DNA of 64,000 nucleotides from Dactylosporangium siamense (GTDB taxonomy: Bacteria; Actinomycetota; Actinomycetes; Mycobacteriales; Micromonosporaceae): positions 1 to 64,000 of the forward strand of contig NZ_BONQ01000062.1 in assembly GCF_016862795.1 (NCBI RefSeq), given 5' to 3'. This document shows, one piece after another, positions 24,306 to 33,213 of this stretch; the stretch's first letter is position 1; each line of letters begins with the position of its first letter. A program made the position numbers and the translations under genes. The notes beneath the pieces were generated by a model. That model did not search any database. It saw nothing but the letters and a program-made list of their open reading frames with translations, and was not told where the DNA came from.

Positions 24306-25250
24306 CTAGGCGGCCTGGAGCCCCTCGGCGCGGGCCAGCTCGCGGAGCCGGCCGAGGGCCTGGATCTCCAGCTGGCGGATGCGCTCGCGGGACAGGGAGA
24401 ACCGGCTCGCGACCTCGGTCAGCGAGTGCTCACGACCGTCCTCGAGACCGTAGCGGGCGCGCATGATGCCCGCGGACCGGTCGTCCAGGTGGTTGAGCAG
24501 GCCCTCGATGCGCTGGCGCTCCAGGGCGGCGAGGACCACGTCCTCCGGCGACGGTGCGTCGGAGTCGGAGACCAGGTCGCCCAGGCTGGTGTCGCCGTCG
24601 TCGCCGACTGGGGTGTCGAGCGAGACGGTGTCCTGGGACCAGCGCTTGAGCTCGTGGACGCGCTCGACGGGGACGCCGAGTGCGGTGGCGAGCTGCTCTG
24701 GCTCGGGGTCGTTGCCGAGCTCACGGGTGAGCTGACGCGCGACGTTGCGCATCCGGTTGACGTCTTCGACGAGGTGGACGGGCAGCCGGACGGTGCGCTC
24801 CTGCTGCGCGATCGCCCGGCTGATCGCCTGACGGATCCACCATGTCGCATATGTCGAGAACTTGTAGCCGCGCACGTAGTCGAACTTCTCGACGGCGCGG
24901 ACCAGGCCGGTGTTGCCCTCCTGGATGAGGTCGAGCATCGGCATGCCGGACCGCACGTAACGCCGCGCGATCGAGACCACCAGGCGCAGGTTGGCCCGGA
25001 TGAACCGGTCCTTGGCGCGCTCGCCCTCGTCGACCAGACGCTGCAGCTCGGCGGCGCTCACGCCGTCGGGCAGCTCGTCCACGTCCAGCAGGTGCTCCGC
25101 ATAGAGACCAGCCTCGACCGCCTTGGAAAGCTCGACCTCAGAAGCGGCGTCGAGCAGCGGCGTGCGGGAGATCTCATGCAGGTAGACACCAACCAGGTCA
25201 CGCTCTTCGGCACCTGTATCGGGTCGCATCTCCACTTTCACGTTCTCCAC
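24306..25250 (-). CDS. RpoD-like group 2 sigma factor (SigB/HrdB-related)
   Basis: A 314-residue primary-like sigma factor. Region 1.2 reads DLVGVYLHEISRTPLL; region 2 is nearly canonical (RLVVSIARRYVRSGMPMLDL, YKFSTYATWWIRQAISRAI), so it should recognise a housekeeping-like -10 box. Region 3 and region 4 (HSLTEVASRFSLSRERIRQL) follow. It lacks the long acidic N-terminal region 1.1 of the essential RpoD, so I place it in group 2, like mycobacterial SigB. The GTG start has GGGGAGGGG at 7 nt; a nearby ATG at 25229 is an alternative. The long 5' region suggests complex control. Confidence 0.95.
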   Translation of the reverse strand: MENVKVEMRPDTGAEERDLVGVYLHEISRTPLLDAASEVELSKAVEAGLYAEHLLDVDELPDGVSAAELQRLVDEGERAKDRFIRANLRLVVSIARRYVRSGMPMLDLIQEGNTGLVRAVEKFDYVRGYKFSTYATWWIRQAISRAIAQQERTVRLPVHLVEDVNRMRNVARQLTRELGNDPEPEQLATALGVPVERVHELKRWSQDTVSLDTPVGDDGDTSLGDLVSDSDAPSPEDVVLAALERQRIEGLLNHLDDRSAGIMRARYGLEDGREHSLTEVASRFSLSRERIRQLEIQALGRLRELARAEGLQAA

Positions 25251-25645
25251 CTTCGGGCCCCTCCCCGTCCATCCTTCGCCTTCCCCGTTTCACCCTGCTA
25301 AAACGGGTGCCCCCCGGGTATGCCCCCTACACAACAGTCACCTGGCCTGCCGAATTCCACCCTCGCGGGCGATTCCGGTGACGACCCGTGAGAGTTGCAC
25401 CACTTACCTAGACGACTCGGGAGCTTCTCCGGTTCGCTTCGGTTCCAACAAGTGATACGTGGTATTCCTGCCCGTCAGACGCCTAAACTCGCTGTGAGTT
25501 CCCTGGGAACGGCACTGAGTGGGACCGGGGTCACCGCAGTTCATCGGCAAGAGTCGCCCGCATGACAGGCAAATGCGCATGTATCCGCAGGAATCGACGC
25601 GTGCTGCCGTCTGTCGAAATGCTGACGGGCTCGTCACACCCCCAC
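25251..25645. other. Long non-coding region upstream of the sigma factor
   Basis: About 395 bp, less GC-rich than the average of the window. Short open frames here have no recognisable product. It probably contains the sigma gene promoter and leader. GTTCCCTGGGAAC (25498-25510) is a perfect 6-1-6 palindrome and the only clear operator candidate. The other end is the 3' flank of the epimerase gene. Confidence 0.55.
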
Positions 25646-26629
25646 CTACCGAGCGTGCCATTCCCGCAACAGCGCGACTTCTTCATCTTCTGTGAGACCA
25701 GTGGTGTGGCGTACATCACCGAATGCGGCGAGTGTGTCCGCCGCGGTTTCGGCAAGCGGGCGGGGGCGAAGCCCGGCGGCAAGGGCCGGGGTGGTGTCAT
25801 GGGTGAGAAACCCGGCGAATTCGGGCACCAGCAGCCAGAAGGGCAGCGACCGCGGACCGAACCAGGGCTCGACGTCGTGCGCGGTGAGGAAGTCCTGTGA
25901 CACCCAGGTGAGCGTGCCGTCGCCGCCGGTTCCCGCTTGCAGGCCGGCGTGGAAGTCCCGGCGGGTCATCGGCGCACCGATGCCGTCGAACGTCCCCGTC
26001 AGGCCCTCCTCCGCGGCCCGCAGCGTCCAGTCGGCCAGGTCGCGGGCATCCACGAGCTGGACCCGGTCGTCCGGGTCACCCGGGGTCAGGATCTCGCCGC
26101 CACGGGCGTGCCGGGCCACCCAGTAGTCGAACCTGCCGGTCTGGTCCTCCGGCCCGACGATCAGTCCGGCCCGGTTGATGAAGGCATCGGCGAAGCCTTC
26201 CCGGACGAGCTCCTCACAGGTGACCTTGCAGCGGCCGTACGCCTCGGGACTGGCGGCCGGGTCGTCGAAGTCCGGTTCGGCGGCCGGGAGCAACGGCGCC
26301 GTCGCCACGGTCTGGTCCGGGGTCGCGGTGTCGGCATAGACGGAGCAGGTGGAGACGAAGGTGTAATGCCCCACCCGGCCGGCGAGCCCCGCGACGGCGT
26401 GCCGGACGTGGCTGGGTTTGCGGGCGACGTCGACGACCGCGTCGAAGGTGCCCTCGACGGCGCGCAGCCCGTCGGGGTCGGCCCGGTCGACGGTCACGAA
26501 CCGGGCACCGTCGACGGGGTCGCCGGACGTGCCGCGGGCCGCGCAGGTGACGTCGTGACCGGCGGCGAGGGCCTGCCGGGCGATCGCCCGGCCGAAGAAC
26601 ACGGTGCCGCCGAGTACAAGAATTCTCAT
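25646..26629 (-). CDS. NAD-dependent epimerase/dehydratase family protein
   Basis: A 327-residue extended SDR protein. The start ATG follows GAAGGA at 7 nt and begins MRILVLGGTVFFGRAIARQA, with the nucleotide-binding GGTxFxGR variant of GxxGxxG. SDR landmarks continue with YTFVSTCSVYAD (catalytic Ser/Thr region) and YGRCKVTCEELV, where the YxxxK motif is YGRCK. Relatives are often annotated as reductases or isoflavone reductase-like (CSP41-like) proteins. No sugar-nucleotide genes are adjacent, so the substrate is unknown. Confidence 0.9.
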   Translation of the reverse strand: MRILVLGGTVFFGRAIARQALAAGHDVTCAARGTSGDPVDGARFVTVDRADPDGLRAVEGTFDAVVDVARKPSHVRHAVAGLAGRVGHYTFVSTCSVYADTATPDQTVATAPLLPAAEPDFDDPAASPEAYGRCKVTCEELVREGFADAFINRAGLIVGPEDQTGRFDYWVARHARGGEILTPGDPDDRVQLVDARDLADWTLRAAEEGLTGTFDGIGAPMTRRDFHAGLQAGTGGDGTLTWVSQDFLTAHDVEPWFGPRSLPFWLLVPEFAGFLTHDTTPALAAGLRPRPLAETAADTLAAFGDVRHTTGLTEDEEVALLREWHAR

Positions 26630-26702
26630 CCGGCGATCCTTCGCCGTCCGCCCCGAGCCGGGCAGCCCTGTTCGCTCTGGGCGGCTACGCGGCAAGCGGA
26701 AT

Positions 26703-27647
26703 CTACGCCCGGTGGGAGGGCGGCGGGCGGTGCGGGCGGGTCTTGTGCACGACCAGGACGAACAGGGCGACGGCGGCCATCACCGTCGCCGCCACCGCGA
26801 GCCACAGCGACCACCGGTGCCCGCGTGGCGTGCCCGGCACCGCGTTGGTCACAGTGGACGGTTGCGCGGCGACCGCCGGCAGCGACGAACCGGGCGCGAG
26901 CGCATAGACGCGCAGGAAATCGATCTGGAACTCCGCCGGCAGCGCCGTCGACGTGCCGGGGGTGGCGGACCCGCTGGTGGTCACGGCGAAGCCGAACCAG
27001 CGCTGCGCCGTGGAGACGGCCGGGTCGGCGACGCGTTCCTTGCCGTCGACGAACACCTTGAAGCCCGCCGGCGACCACTCGATCGCATAGGAGTGCCAGT
27101 CGCTGAACGGGCCGGGCAGCGTCCGCACGGAGGTGCCGGCACCGGAACCGTTGCGCACCAGGGCCTTCTCCTCGCCGGGCTGGGCGGTGATCTCCAGCTG
27201 CGACGTGTGCTGGGCGACCTGCTGGTCGACCGGGCGCAGCATGGCGATCGACGAGATCCCCGCGCCCAGCGGCACTCTGGCCAGGAACTCATACCGCCCG
27301 AACTGCTGGGCCGCGCCGAGGCAGCGCAGCTCGCCGGTCACGAACGCCTTGCCGCCATAGGCCCGCCGGTGCAGGGCGAGGTGCAGCTTCCCGCCGGAGA
27401 CGGTCACCGCCTCGGGCCGGAAGTAGCTCGCCGAGGCGCCGCCGGCGCCCCCCTCGGCGACCCCGTCGGACGTGCCGTCCGAGACGCCGTCGTAGGCGGC
27501 GCAGCCCGGCGGCAGCGCACCGGAGTCGTCGAAGGACTCGGAGAAGACCGGCTGCCAGTCACTCGGCTCCACGGCGAGGACCGGCGCGGGGGCCACCCAC
27601 ATCGCGGACGCGACGACGACCAACATGGTCGCGGCCCGCCTCAGCAT
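26703..27647 (-). CDS. GH16-like membrane-anchored protein, catalytic motif degenerate
   Basis: A 314-residue protein with a signal peptide (RRAATMLVVVASAMWVAPAP), a concanavalin-type GH16 (laminarinase/beta-glucanase) fold (FSESFDD, GRYEFLARVPLGAG, DWHSYAIEWSPAGFKVFVDG, IDFLRVYA) and a C-terminal membrane segment with a basic tail (WSLWLAVAATVMAAVALFVL). The usual catalytic ExDxxE strand reads EITAQP in the corresponding place (SQLEITAQPGEE), so the second acid and the general acid/base are missing. It is therefore more likely a glycan-binding or sensing protein held at the membrane than an enzyme. GAGGGGG 8 nt upstream supports the start. Confidence 0.82.
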   Translation of the reverse strand: MLRRAATMLVVVASAMWVAPAPVLAVEPSDWQPVFSESFDDSGALPPGCAAYDGVSDGTSDGVAEGGAGGASASYFRPEAVTVSGGKLHLALHRRAYGGKAFVTGELRCLGAAQQFGRYEFLARVPLGAGISSIAMLRPVDQQVAQHTSQLEITAQPGEEKALVRNGSGAGTSVRTLPGPFSDWHSYAIEWSPAGFKVFVDGKERVADPAVSTAQRWFGFAVTTSGSATPGTSTALPAEFQIDFLRVYALAPGSSLPAVAAQPSTVTNAVPGTPRGHRWSLWLAVAATVMAAVALFVLVVHKTRPHRPPPSHRA

Positions 27648-27858
27648 GGTGTCAGCCCCCTCACTGGCAGAACCTACCGGATACCTTGCGTCCGCACAGC
27701 ATCGCGGAGCGTCGACGATCGTGCGTACTTGGCGGCCCGATCGGATACGGACCCTCGCATTCACCCGCATGCAACCCATCCGACTCCGACAGACGCTCGT
27801 GCGGGATAGACGGCTACGGAAGGATGGCCGGCGACGCATGTCTTCCGAAGGAGAGATC

Positions 27859-29709
27859 ATGGCCCAGCCCCGCGCCCGCGGGTGGCGGATCGCTCAGCAC
27901 CTCACGGTGCCGACGCTCGCCATCGCGGTTGTCGCCCTCCTGCCCTTAGCCAAGTCCGGCGCGCCGGAACAGACCGACCGCTGGACTCCGCTCACGCCGG
28001 CCAACGTGTCGTTCTCCCAGAAGACCGGGCCGACGACCTCCGCTCAGCTGCTCGGGTTCAACGACTTCCACGGCAACATCGACGCGCCGCTCGGCAGCGG
28101 CGGCCTCATCAACGGCACCCCGGCAGGCGGCGCCGAATACCTCAGCACCTGGCTGACCAAGCTGCGCGACGCGGCGAAGGCCGACGGCGTCCGCAACAGC
28201 GACACGGTCGTGGCCGGCGACAGCATCGGGGCCACCCCGCTGGTCAGCGCCGCGTTCCACGACGAGCCGGCGATCGAGGTCCTCAACGCGATGGGCGTCG
28301 ACATCTCCTCCGTCGGCAACCACGAGTTCGACGAGGGTGTCGACGAGCTCAAGCGCATCCAGTTCGGCGGTTGCCACCCCGTCGACGGCTGCCAGGACGG
28401 CGACGGCTTCGCCGGCGCGAAGTTCCCCTACCTCGCGGCCAACGTCACCAACAAGTCCAACAAGCTGCCGATCCTGCTGCCCTTCACGATCAAGTTCTAC
28501 GACGGCGTCCCGGTCGCGTACGTCGGCATGACCCTCGAGGGCACGCCCGGCATCGTCAACCCGGCCGGCATCAAGAACGTCGACTTCCGCGACGAGGTGC
28601 AGACGGCCAACCAGTACGCGACCGTCCTGAGCTGGCTCGGCATCAAGTCGATGGTGCTGCTGATCCACGAGGGTGGCCTGCAGAGCAGCCCGCCCGCGCC
28701 GCTGGACCCGTCCGGCTGCGCCAACTTCGCCGGCCCGATCACCGACATCGTCAAGGGCCTCAACCCGGCCTACGGCGTCGTCGTGTCCGGTCACACGCAC
28801 CGCTTCTACACCTGCGAGCTGCCGAACTCCTCCGGCGCCAACTCGCTGGTGACGAGCGCCGGCACCGCCGGCACCCTGGTCACCGACATCCGCGTGTCGC
28901 TGGACAAGAAGTCGCGCAAGTTCGTCGACGCGTCGGCGACCAACGTCATCGTCGAGAACGGCGTCAAGCTCGCCGACGGCACGTGGCAGAAGGACGCGGC
29001 GGGCAACTTCGTCCGCAACGCCGCGCTGGTCGACCCGAAGATCAAGGCCATCGCCGACAAGTACCGCACGGCCGTCGCGCCGCTGGCCAACAAGGTCGTC
29101 GGCAGCATCACCGCCGACATCACCAACATCGCGCTGGCCAGCGGCGAGTCGACGCTCGGTGACGTGATCGCCGACGCCCAGCTCAAGTACACCGCCTCGG
29201 CGGGCGCGCAGGTCGCGCTCATGAACCCGGGCGGCATCCGCCAGTCGCTGATCTACGCCAACTCCCCCGGCGGCGAGGCGCCCGGCCAGGTCACCTACGG
29301 CGAGGCCTTCACGGTCCAGCCGTTCAACAACCTGGTCGTGACCCAGCCGATCAGCGGCGCCCAGCTCAAGAAGGTCCTCGAGCAGCAGTTCACCGGCTTC
29401 GAGGGGCAGACCACGCAGAAGATCCTGCAGGTGTCGGCCGGCTTCACCTACACCTACAGCGCGTCGGCCCCGCTCGGCTCGAAGATCAGCAACATCACGC
29501 TGAACGGCACGCCGATCGACCCGGCCGCGACGTACCAGCTGACCACGAACGACTTCCTGGCCAACGGCGGCGACGGGTTCAGCAACCTGAACCAGCCGTC
29601 CGCCACGCGGGTGTACGCGCCGGGCTTCGATGTCGACGCCCTCACCGCGTATCTCGCGCCGGGTGCGATCGCACCGGGCCCGGGTGACCGGATCACGAAG
29701 ATCGCCTGA
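27859..29709 (+). CDS. Secreted bifunctional metallophosphatase / 5'-nucleotidase (UshA family)
   Basis: A 616-residue exported two-domain protein. A signal sequence (HLTVPTLAIAVVALLPLAKS) is followed by the calcineurin-like domain with all metal motifs: LLGFNDFHGN (DxH), VVAGDSIG (GD), SVGNHEFDEG (GNHE), and VVSGHTHRFY (GHTH). The C-terminal 5'-nucleotidase domain begins near residue 400 (GESTLGDVIADAQL, MNPGGIR, NNLVVTQPISGAQLKKVLEQ, TNDFLANGGDGF), with the substrate-stacking FLANGGDGF loop. It hydrolyses extracellular nucleotides or UDP-sugars to salvage phosphate and nucleosides. GAAGGAG at 6 nt fixes the start. Divergent from the GH16-like gene. Confidence 0.94.
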   Translation: MAQPRARGWRIAQHLTVPTLAIAVVALLPLAKSGAPEQTDRWTPLTPANVSFSQKTGPTTSAQLLGFNDFHGNIDAPLGSGGLINGTPAGGAEYLSTWLTKLRDAAKADGVRNSDTVVAGDSIGATPLVSAAFHDEPAIEVLNAMGVDISSVGNHEFDEGVDELKRIQFGGCHPVDGCQDGDGFAGAKFPYLAANVTNKSNKLPILLPFTIKFYDGVPVAYVGMTLEGTPGIVNPAGIKNVDFRDEVQTANQYATVLSWLGIKSMVLLIHEGGLQSSPPAPLDPSGCANFAGPITDIVKGLNPAYGVVVSGHTHRFYTCELPNSSGANSLVTSAGTAGTLVTDIRVSLDKKSRKFVDASATNVIVENGVKLADGTWQKDAAGNFVRNAALVDPKIKAIADKYRTAVAPLANKVVGSITADITNIALASGESTLGDVIADAQLKYTASAGAQVALMNPGGIRQSLIYANSPGGEAPGQVTYGEAFTVQPFNNLVVTQPISGAQLKKVLEQQFTGFEGQTTQKILQVSAGFTYTYSASAPLGSKISNITLNGTPIDPAATYQLTTNDFLANGGDGFSNLNQPSATRVYAPGFDVDALTAYLAPGAIAPGPGDRITKIA

Positions 29710-29717
29710 TAGATGAC

Positions 29718-29759
29718 CGTGTGGGCGGGCTGCGGGTGTTGCTCGTGCCCGCCCACACG
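29718..29759 (+). terminator. Terminator hairpin after the 5'-nucleotidase gene
   Basis: CGTGTGGGCGGG pairs perfectly with CCCGCCCACACG around an 18-nt loop, beginning 8 nt after the stop codon. Confidence 0.8.
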
Positions 29760-29812
29760 TATGCTCGCAGGCGCCTCTGAACTGAAGGACCGACGTCGAA
29801 AGGTGTTGATCG

Positions 29813-30607
29813 GTGGAGCGACCGAGCTGGGCACCCGCGGATGTGGATCTCGACCAGCCGAGCGTGGCCCGCGTCTATGACTATTACCTCGGCGGGTCCC
29901 ACAACTTCGCCGCCGACCGGGCGTTCGCCGAGCAGATCCTCAAGGTCATGCCCGCCGTGGCACCGCTGACCCGCAGCAACCGCGCGTTCCTGCGCCGCGC
30001 CGTCACCATGCTCGCCGGTCAGGGCATCCAGCAGTTCATCGACCTCGGCTCCGGCATCCCGACGGTGGGCAACGTGCACGAGCTCGTGCCCGGCGGCAAG
30101 GTCGTCTACGTCGACCACGACCCGGTGGCGGTGGCGCACAGCCGCGCAATCCTCGCCGACGTGCCGGGCACCGCCGTGGTCGCCGCCGACCTGCGCGCCC
30201 CGGCCGACGTGCTCGCCACGCCGCAGGTGCAGGGCCTGCTCGACTTCACCCAGCCGATCGCGTTCCTCCTCGCCGCGGTGCTGCACTTCGTCCCCGACGA
30301 GGAGCGCCCGGCCGACATCGTCGCCGGCTACGCGGCCGCCGGCGTGCCGGGCAGCCACATCGTGCTGTCCCACGCGGGCCTCGACCGGCCGCTCACCCCC
30401 GCCGAGGAGGCGGCCAAGGAGATGTACCGCAAGTCCCCCACGCCGCTGATCCTGCGCAGCAGCCAGGAGGTCGCGACGCTGCTGGGCGACCTGACGATCC
30501 TGGAGCCGGGGGTGGTCGCGACCTACGACTGGCGCCCGGACCCCGGCACCGAGACCGCACCCGACGGCGACGCGATCGGCTGCGCCGCCGTCGCCCGCAA
30601 GGACTAG
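29813..30607 (+). CDS. DUF574 SAM-dependent methyltransferase
   Basis: A 264-residue member of the actinobacterial DUF574 (pfam04672) methyltransferases, recognised by the N-terminal RVYDYYLGGSHNFAADRAFA block, then FLRRAVTMLAGQGIQQFIDL, a SAM-binding DLGSGIPT motif and VVYVDHDPVAVAHSRAIL. The GTG start has GAAAGG 9 nt upstream. The family is very abundant in Streptomyces and Micromonosporaceae but its targets are mostly unknown. The following GGDEF-EAL gene starts only 12 nt after the stop, so the two probably share a transcript. Confidence 0.95.
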   Translation: MERPSWAPADVDLDQPSVARVYDYYLGGSHNFAADRAFAEQILKVMPAVAPLTRSNRAFLRRAVTMLAGQGIQQFIDLGSGIPTVGNVHELVPGGKVVYVDHDPVAVAHSRAILADVPGTAVVAADLRAPADVLATPQVQGLLDFTQPIAFLLAAVLHFVPDEERPADIVAGYAAAGVPGSHIVLSHAGLDRPLTPAEEAAKEMYRKSPTPLILRSSQEVATLLGDLTILEPGVVATYDWRPDPGTETAPDGDAIGCAAVARKD

Positions 30608-30619
30608 CACCCACTGATC

Positions 30620-32734
30620 ATGACCGCCCTCAGCCCCACGCCGACGTCGTGGGACCGCCCGCGTGACCGAGCCGCCGAGCGGCTGGCCCGCAGCTGGTCG
30701 CTGGCCATCGCCGGCACCAGCTACGTGTCGATGAACGGGCTCGAGGTGCAGGACTTCCTGACCGCCCTGTCATCGCGGCTGATCCACGCCCTGACCGCCG
30801 AGACGTTCGACCCCGACGACGTGCGCGAGGTCGGCTCCACCCTCGTCGCCACGCACTTCACCGAGCCGACCACGCTCGAGCGGACCGTCGCGGTGATCGC
30901 CGAGCAGTTCGCGAAGGCACCCACCCGCCGGGTCGCGGAGATCCAGGGCGCGCTCGCCGCCGGCTACGCCCAGGCGCTGCGCGACCGGGTCCTCGACGAG
31001 CAGGAGGAGATCCGCACCGCGGCGCTGTGGGCCCGGGCCCGCGCCGAGGAGAGCCGCCGCGTCAGCGAGGCCCGGTTCCGGGCGATCTTCGCCGGCGCCG
31101 CCATCGGGATGAGCGTCAGCACCGTCGACGGGCAGGTCATCGAGGTCAACCAGGCGCTGTGCGACATGCTCGGCTACAGCTCCGACGAGCTGCGGCTGAT
31201 GACGTTCGAGGACTTCGTGCACCCGCAGGACCCGCCGGTCGCCGCCGGCATGTTCGAGGAGCTGCTCTCCGGCGGGCGGGACCAGTTCCGCATCGAGAAG
31301 CCGTACCTGCACAAGGACGGCCACCAGGTCTGGACCGACCTCGTCGCCTCGATCATCCGCGACGAGGACGGCGAGCCGAAGTGGCTGGTCGCGATGTTCG
31401 AGGACATCACCGAGCGGTACCTGCTCCAGCTGCGCCTGCGCCACCAGGCCCTGCACGACCCGCTGACCCAGCTGCCGAACCGGACGATGTTCTTCGACCG
31501 CCTCGCGGAGCTGCTCGCCGGCGCCGAGGAGGAGGCCGGCTCCCGCGTCGGCGTCTGCTACCTCGACGTCGACGGGTTCAAGGTCATCAACGACACCCTC
31601 GGCCACGACGTCGGCGACCAGCTGCTGCAGACCGTTGCCCGGCGGCTCGCCCGCTCCATCTCCGGCGACGGCCAGCTGGTCGCCCGGATGGGCGGCGACG
31701 AGTTCGTGGTGCTCATCGAGCGCTCCGAAGGCACCGACGACGTGGTCGCGGTCGCCGAGCGGGCCCTGGACACCGTCCGGGCGCCGGTCCACGTCGGCGG
31801 GCACGAGATCAGCATCTCGGCCAGCATCGGCGTGGTCGAGCAGCCACTGCGCGGCACCAGCACCGGCGAGCTGATGAAGGCCGCCGACACGACCCTCTAC
31901 TGGGCGAAGGCCGACGGGCGCAACCGGCTCGCGCTCTTCGACGCCGAGCGCCACGCCCGCGAGGTGACCCGCTACGAGCTGTCGGCCAGCATGCCGGCCG
32001 CGCTCGAACGGCGCGAGTTCTTCGTGGAGTACCAGCCGCTGGTCCGCCTCGGCGACGCGGTCACCATCGGCGTCGAGGCCCTGGTCAGGTGGCGCCACCC
32101 GCGCTTCGGGGTGCTCGGCCCGGACGCGTTCATCGGCATGGCCGAGGAGACGGGACTGATCGTGCCGCTCGGCCGGTGGGTGCTGCACGAGGCGTGCAAG
32201 CAGGCCGCGCGGTGGCAGGCGGAGCACGGCGCGAAGGCGCCGCTGATGAGCGTCAACCTGGCGGTCCGCCAGATGCGCGACCGCACCATCGTGCGGGACG
32301 TGAAGGCGATCCTGGAGCAGACCGGGCTGGCCCCGGACCGGCTGCAGCTGGAGCTGACCGAGAGCGCCGTCATGGGCAGCGGCGGCGAGCCGACGGAGGC
32401 GCTCAACGCCCTCGCCGCGCTCGGGCCGCGGATCGCGATCGACGACTTCGGCACCGGCTACAGCAACTTCGCCTACCTGCGGCACCTGCCCGTGCACAGC
32501 CTGAAGCTGGCCGGTTCGTTCGTCGCCGGGCTGCGCCCGCCGGAGGGCGCCGACCCGGTCGACCAGAAGATCATCGCCGCGGTGATCGGGCTCGCGCACG
32601 CGCTGAACCTGAGCGTCACAGCCGAGGGCGTCGAGACGGCCGAACAGGCCGACCGGCTGCTGGCCCTCGGTTGTGACACCGCTCAGGGTTGGTACTACGC
32701 GAGCTCCGGCCCCGCGTCAGCGATCAAGCTCTAG
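30620..32734 (+). CDS. Cytoplasmic PAS-GGDEF-EAL protein (c-di-GMP turnover)
   Basis: A 704-residue soluble composite protein. An N-terminal all-alpha region of about 145 residues is not recognised. A PAS domain starts near 152 (RFRAIFAGAAIGMSVSTVDG) with its PAC end at MFEDITERY. The GGDEF motif (RMGGDEFVVLIE) lies near 357 and the EAL motif (GVEALVRWRHP) near 485, with DDFGTGYSNFAYL intact. This is the layout of Streptomyces CdgA/RmdB-type regulators of development. Both active-site motifs look intact. No clear ribosome site precedes the ATG, so it may depend on coupling to the methyltransferase gene. Its TAG stop shares the four bases CTAG with the stop of the convergent acidic-protein gene. 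Confidence 0.95.
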   Translation: MTALSPTPTSWDRPRDRAAERLARSWSLAIAGTSYVSMNGLEVQDFLTALSSRLIHALTAETFDPDDVREVGSTLVATHFTEPTTLERTVAVIAEQFAKAPTRRVAEIQGALAAGYAQALRDRVLDEQEEIRTAALWARARAEESRRVSEARFRAIFAGAAIGMSVSTVDGQVIEVNQALCDMLGYSSDELRLMTFEDFVHPQDPPVAAGMFEELLSGGRDQFRIEKPYLHKDGHQVWTDLVASIIRDEDGEPKWLVAMFEDITERYLLQLRLRHQALHDPLTQLPNRTMFFDRLAELLAGAEEEAGSRVGVCYLDVDGFKVINDTLGHDVGDQLLQTVARRLARSISGDGQLVARMGGDEFVVLIERSEGTDDVVAVAERALDTVRAPVHVGGHEISISASIGVVEQPLRGTSTGELMKAADTTLYWAKADGRNRLALFDAERHAREVTRYELSASMPAALERREFFVEYQPLVRLGDAVTIGVEALVRWRHPRFGVLGPDAFIGMAEETGLIVPLGRWVLHEACKQAARWQAEHGAKAPLMSVNLAVRQMRDRTIVRDVKAILEQTGLAPDRLQLELTESAVMGSGGEPTEALNALAALGPRIAIDDFGTGYSNFAYLRHLPVHSLKLAGSFVAGLRPPEGADPVDQKIIAAVIGLAHALNLSVTAEGVETAEQADRLLALGCDTAQGWYYASSGPASAIKL

Positions 32735-33105
32735 TTCGCCGCGTACGGGTTGACGTCCTCGTTCATGTCGACCATCAGCTGCGACCACAGGTCCGCCTCG
32801 TGCCGGTCGGCGCCGATCAGGTCGTAGGACCCGTCGCTGAAGCCCGGGTCGAACTGGAACTCCGGTAGGTCGGTCTCGTCGATGTACTGCGACTCGTCGC
32901 TCACGTCGCCGAAGCTCGGCTGCTCGTCCTGATAGTCGCCCAGAACGTCGCCGTCCAGGGTGGCGTGCTCGCCCTCCTGGCCGCCGGCGTCGAACGCGTC
33001 GTGGTGCTCTGCGAACTGCTGGTCGGAGGAGAGCAGGTCAGCGCCACCGTCATGGTCGACGTGGAGGCCGTCCTCCATCTCCCAGTCGATGTCAAAGTCG
33101 CTCAT
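32731..33105 (-). CDS. Highly acidic small hypothetical protein
   Basis: A 124-residue protein rich in Asp, Glu and Gln with no signal peptide, membrane span or Cys. It begins SDFDIDWEMEDGL and is probably largely disordered. GGGAG 6 nt before the ATG supports it. Its opening MSDFD also starts the leader-like protein encoded at 34545-35834, which may be coincidence. It lies downstream of the PHP hydrolase gene on the same strand, separated by a long palindrome. Function unknown. Confidence 0.75.
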   Translation of the reverse strand: MSDFDIDWEMEDGLHVDHDGGADLLSSDQQFAEHHDAFDAGGQEGEHATLDGDVLGDYQDEQPSFGDVSDESQYIDETDLPEFQFDPGFSDGSYDLIGADRHEADLWSQLMVDMNEDVNPYAAN

Positions 33106-33144
33106 GGCCCGCTCCCGGTTGGTTGGTTACCTGGGCAACGGTAG

Positions 33145-33162
33145 GCCGATCGGCCGATCGGC
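33145..33162. promoter_or_regulatory. 18-bp perfect palindrome upstream of the acidic-protein gene
   Basis: GCCGATCGGCCGATCGGC is fully self-complementary and lies about 40 nt before the acidic-protein ATG and 52 nt after the PHP gene stop. It could be a repressor operator or part of a terminator. There is no T run. Confidence 0.55.
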
Positions 33163-33213
33163 TGATCCCCGAAACGTGCCACGACCGGTTTCAGGCGCCT
33201 TGGCAAGGCCTTT

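Noticed and set aside
25404-25661. Cys-containing 85-residue open frame upstream of the sigma factor
   Set aside because: No ribosome site, overlaps the end of the epimerase gene and has no recognisable motif. The region is better read as a regulatory leader.
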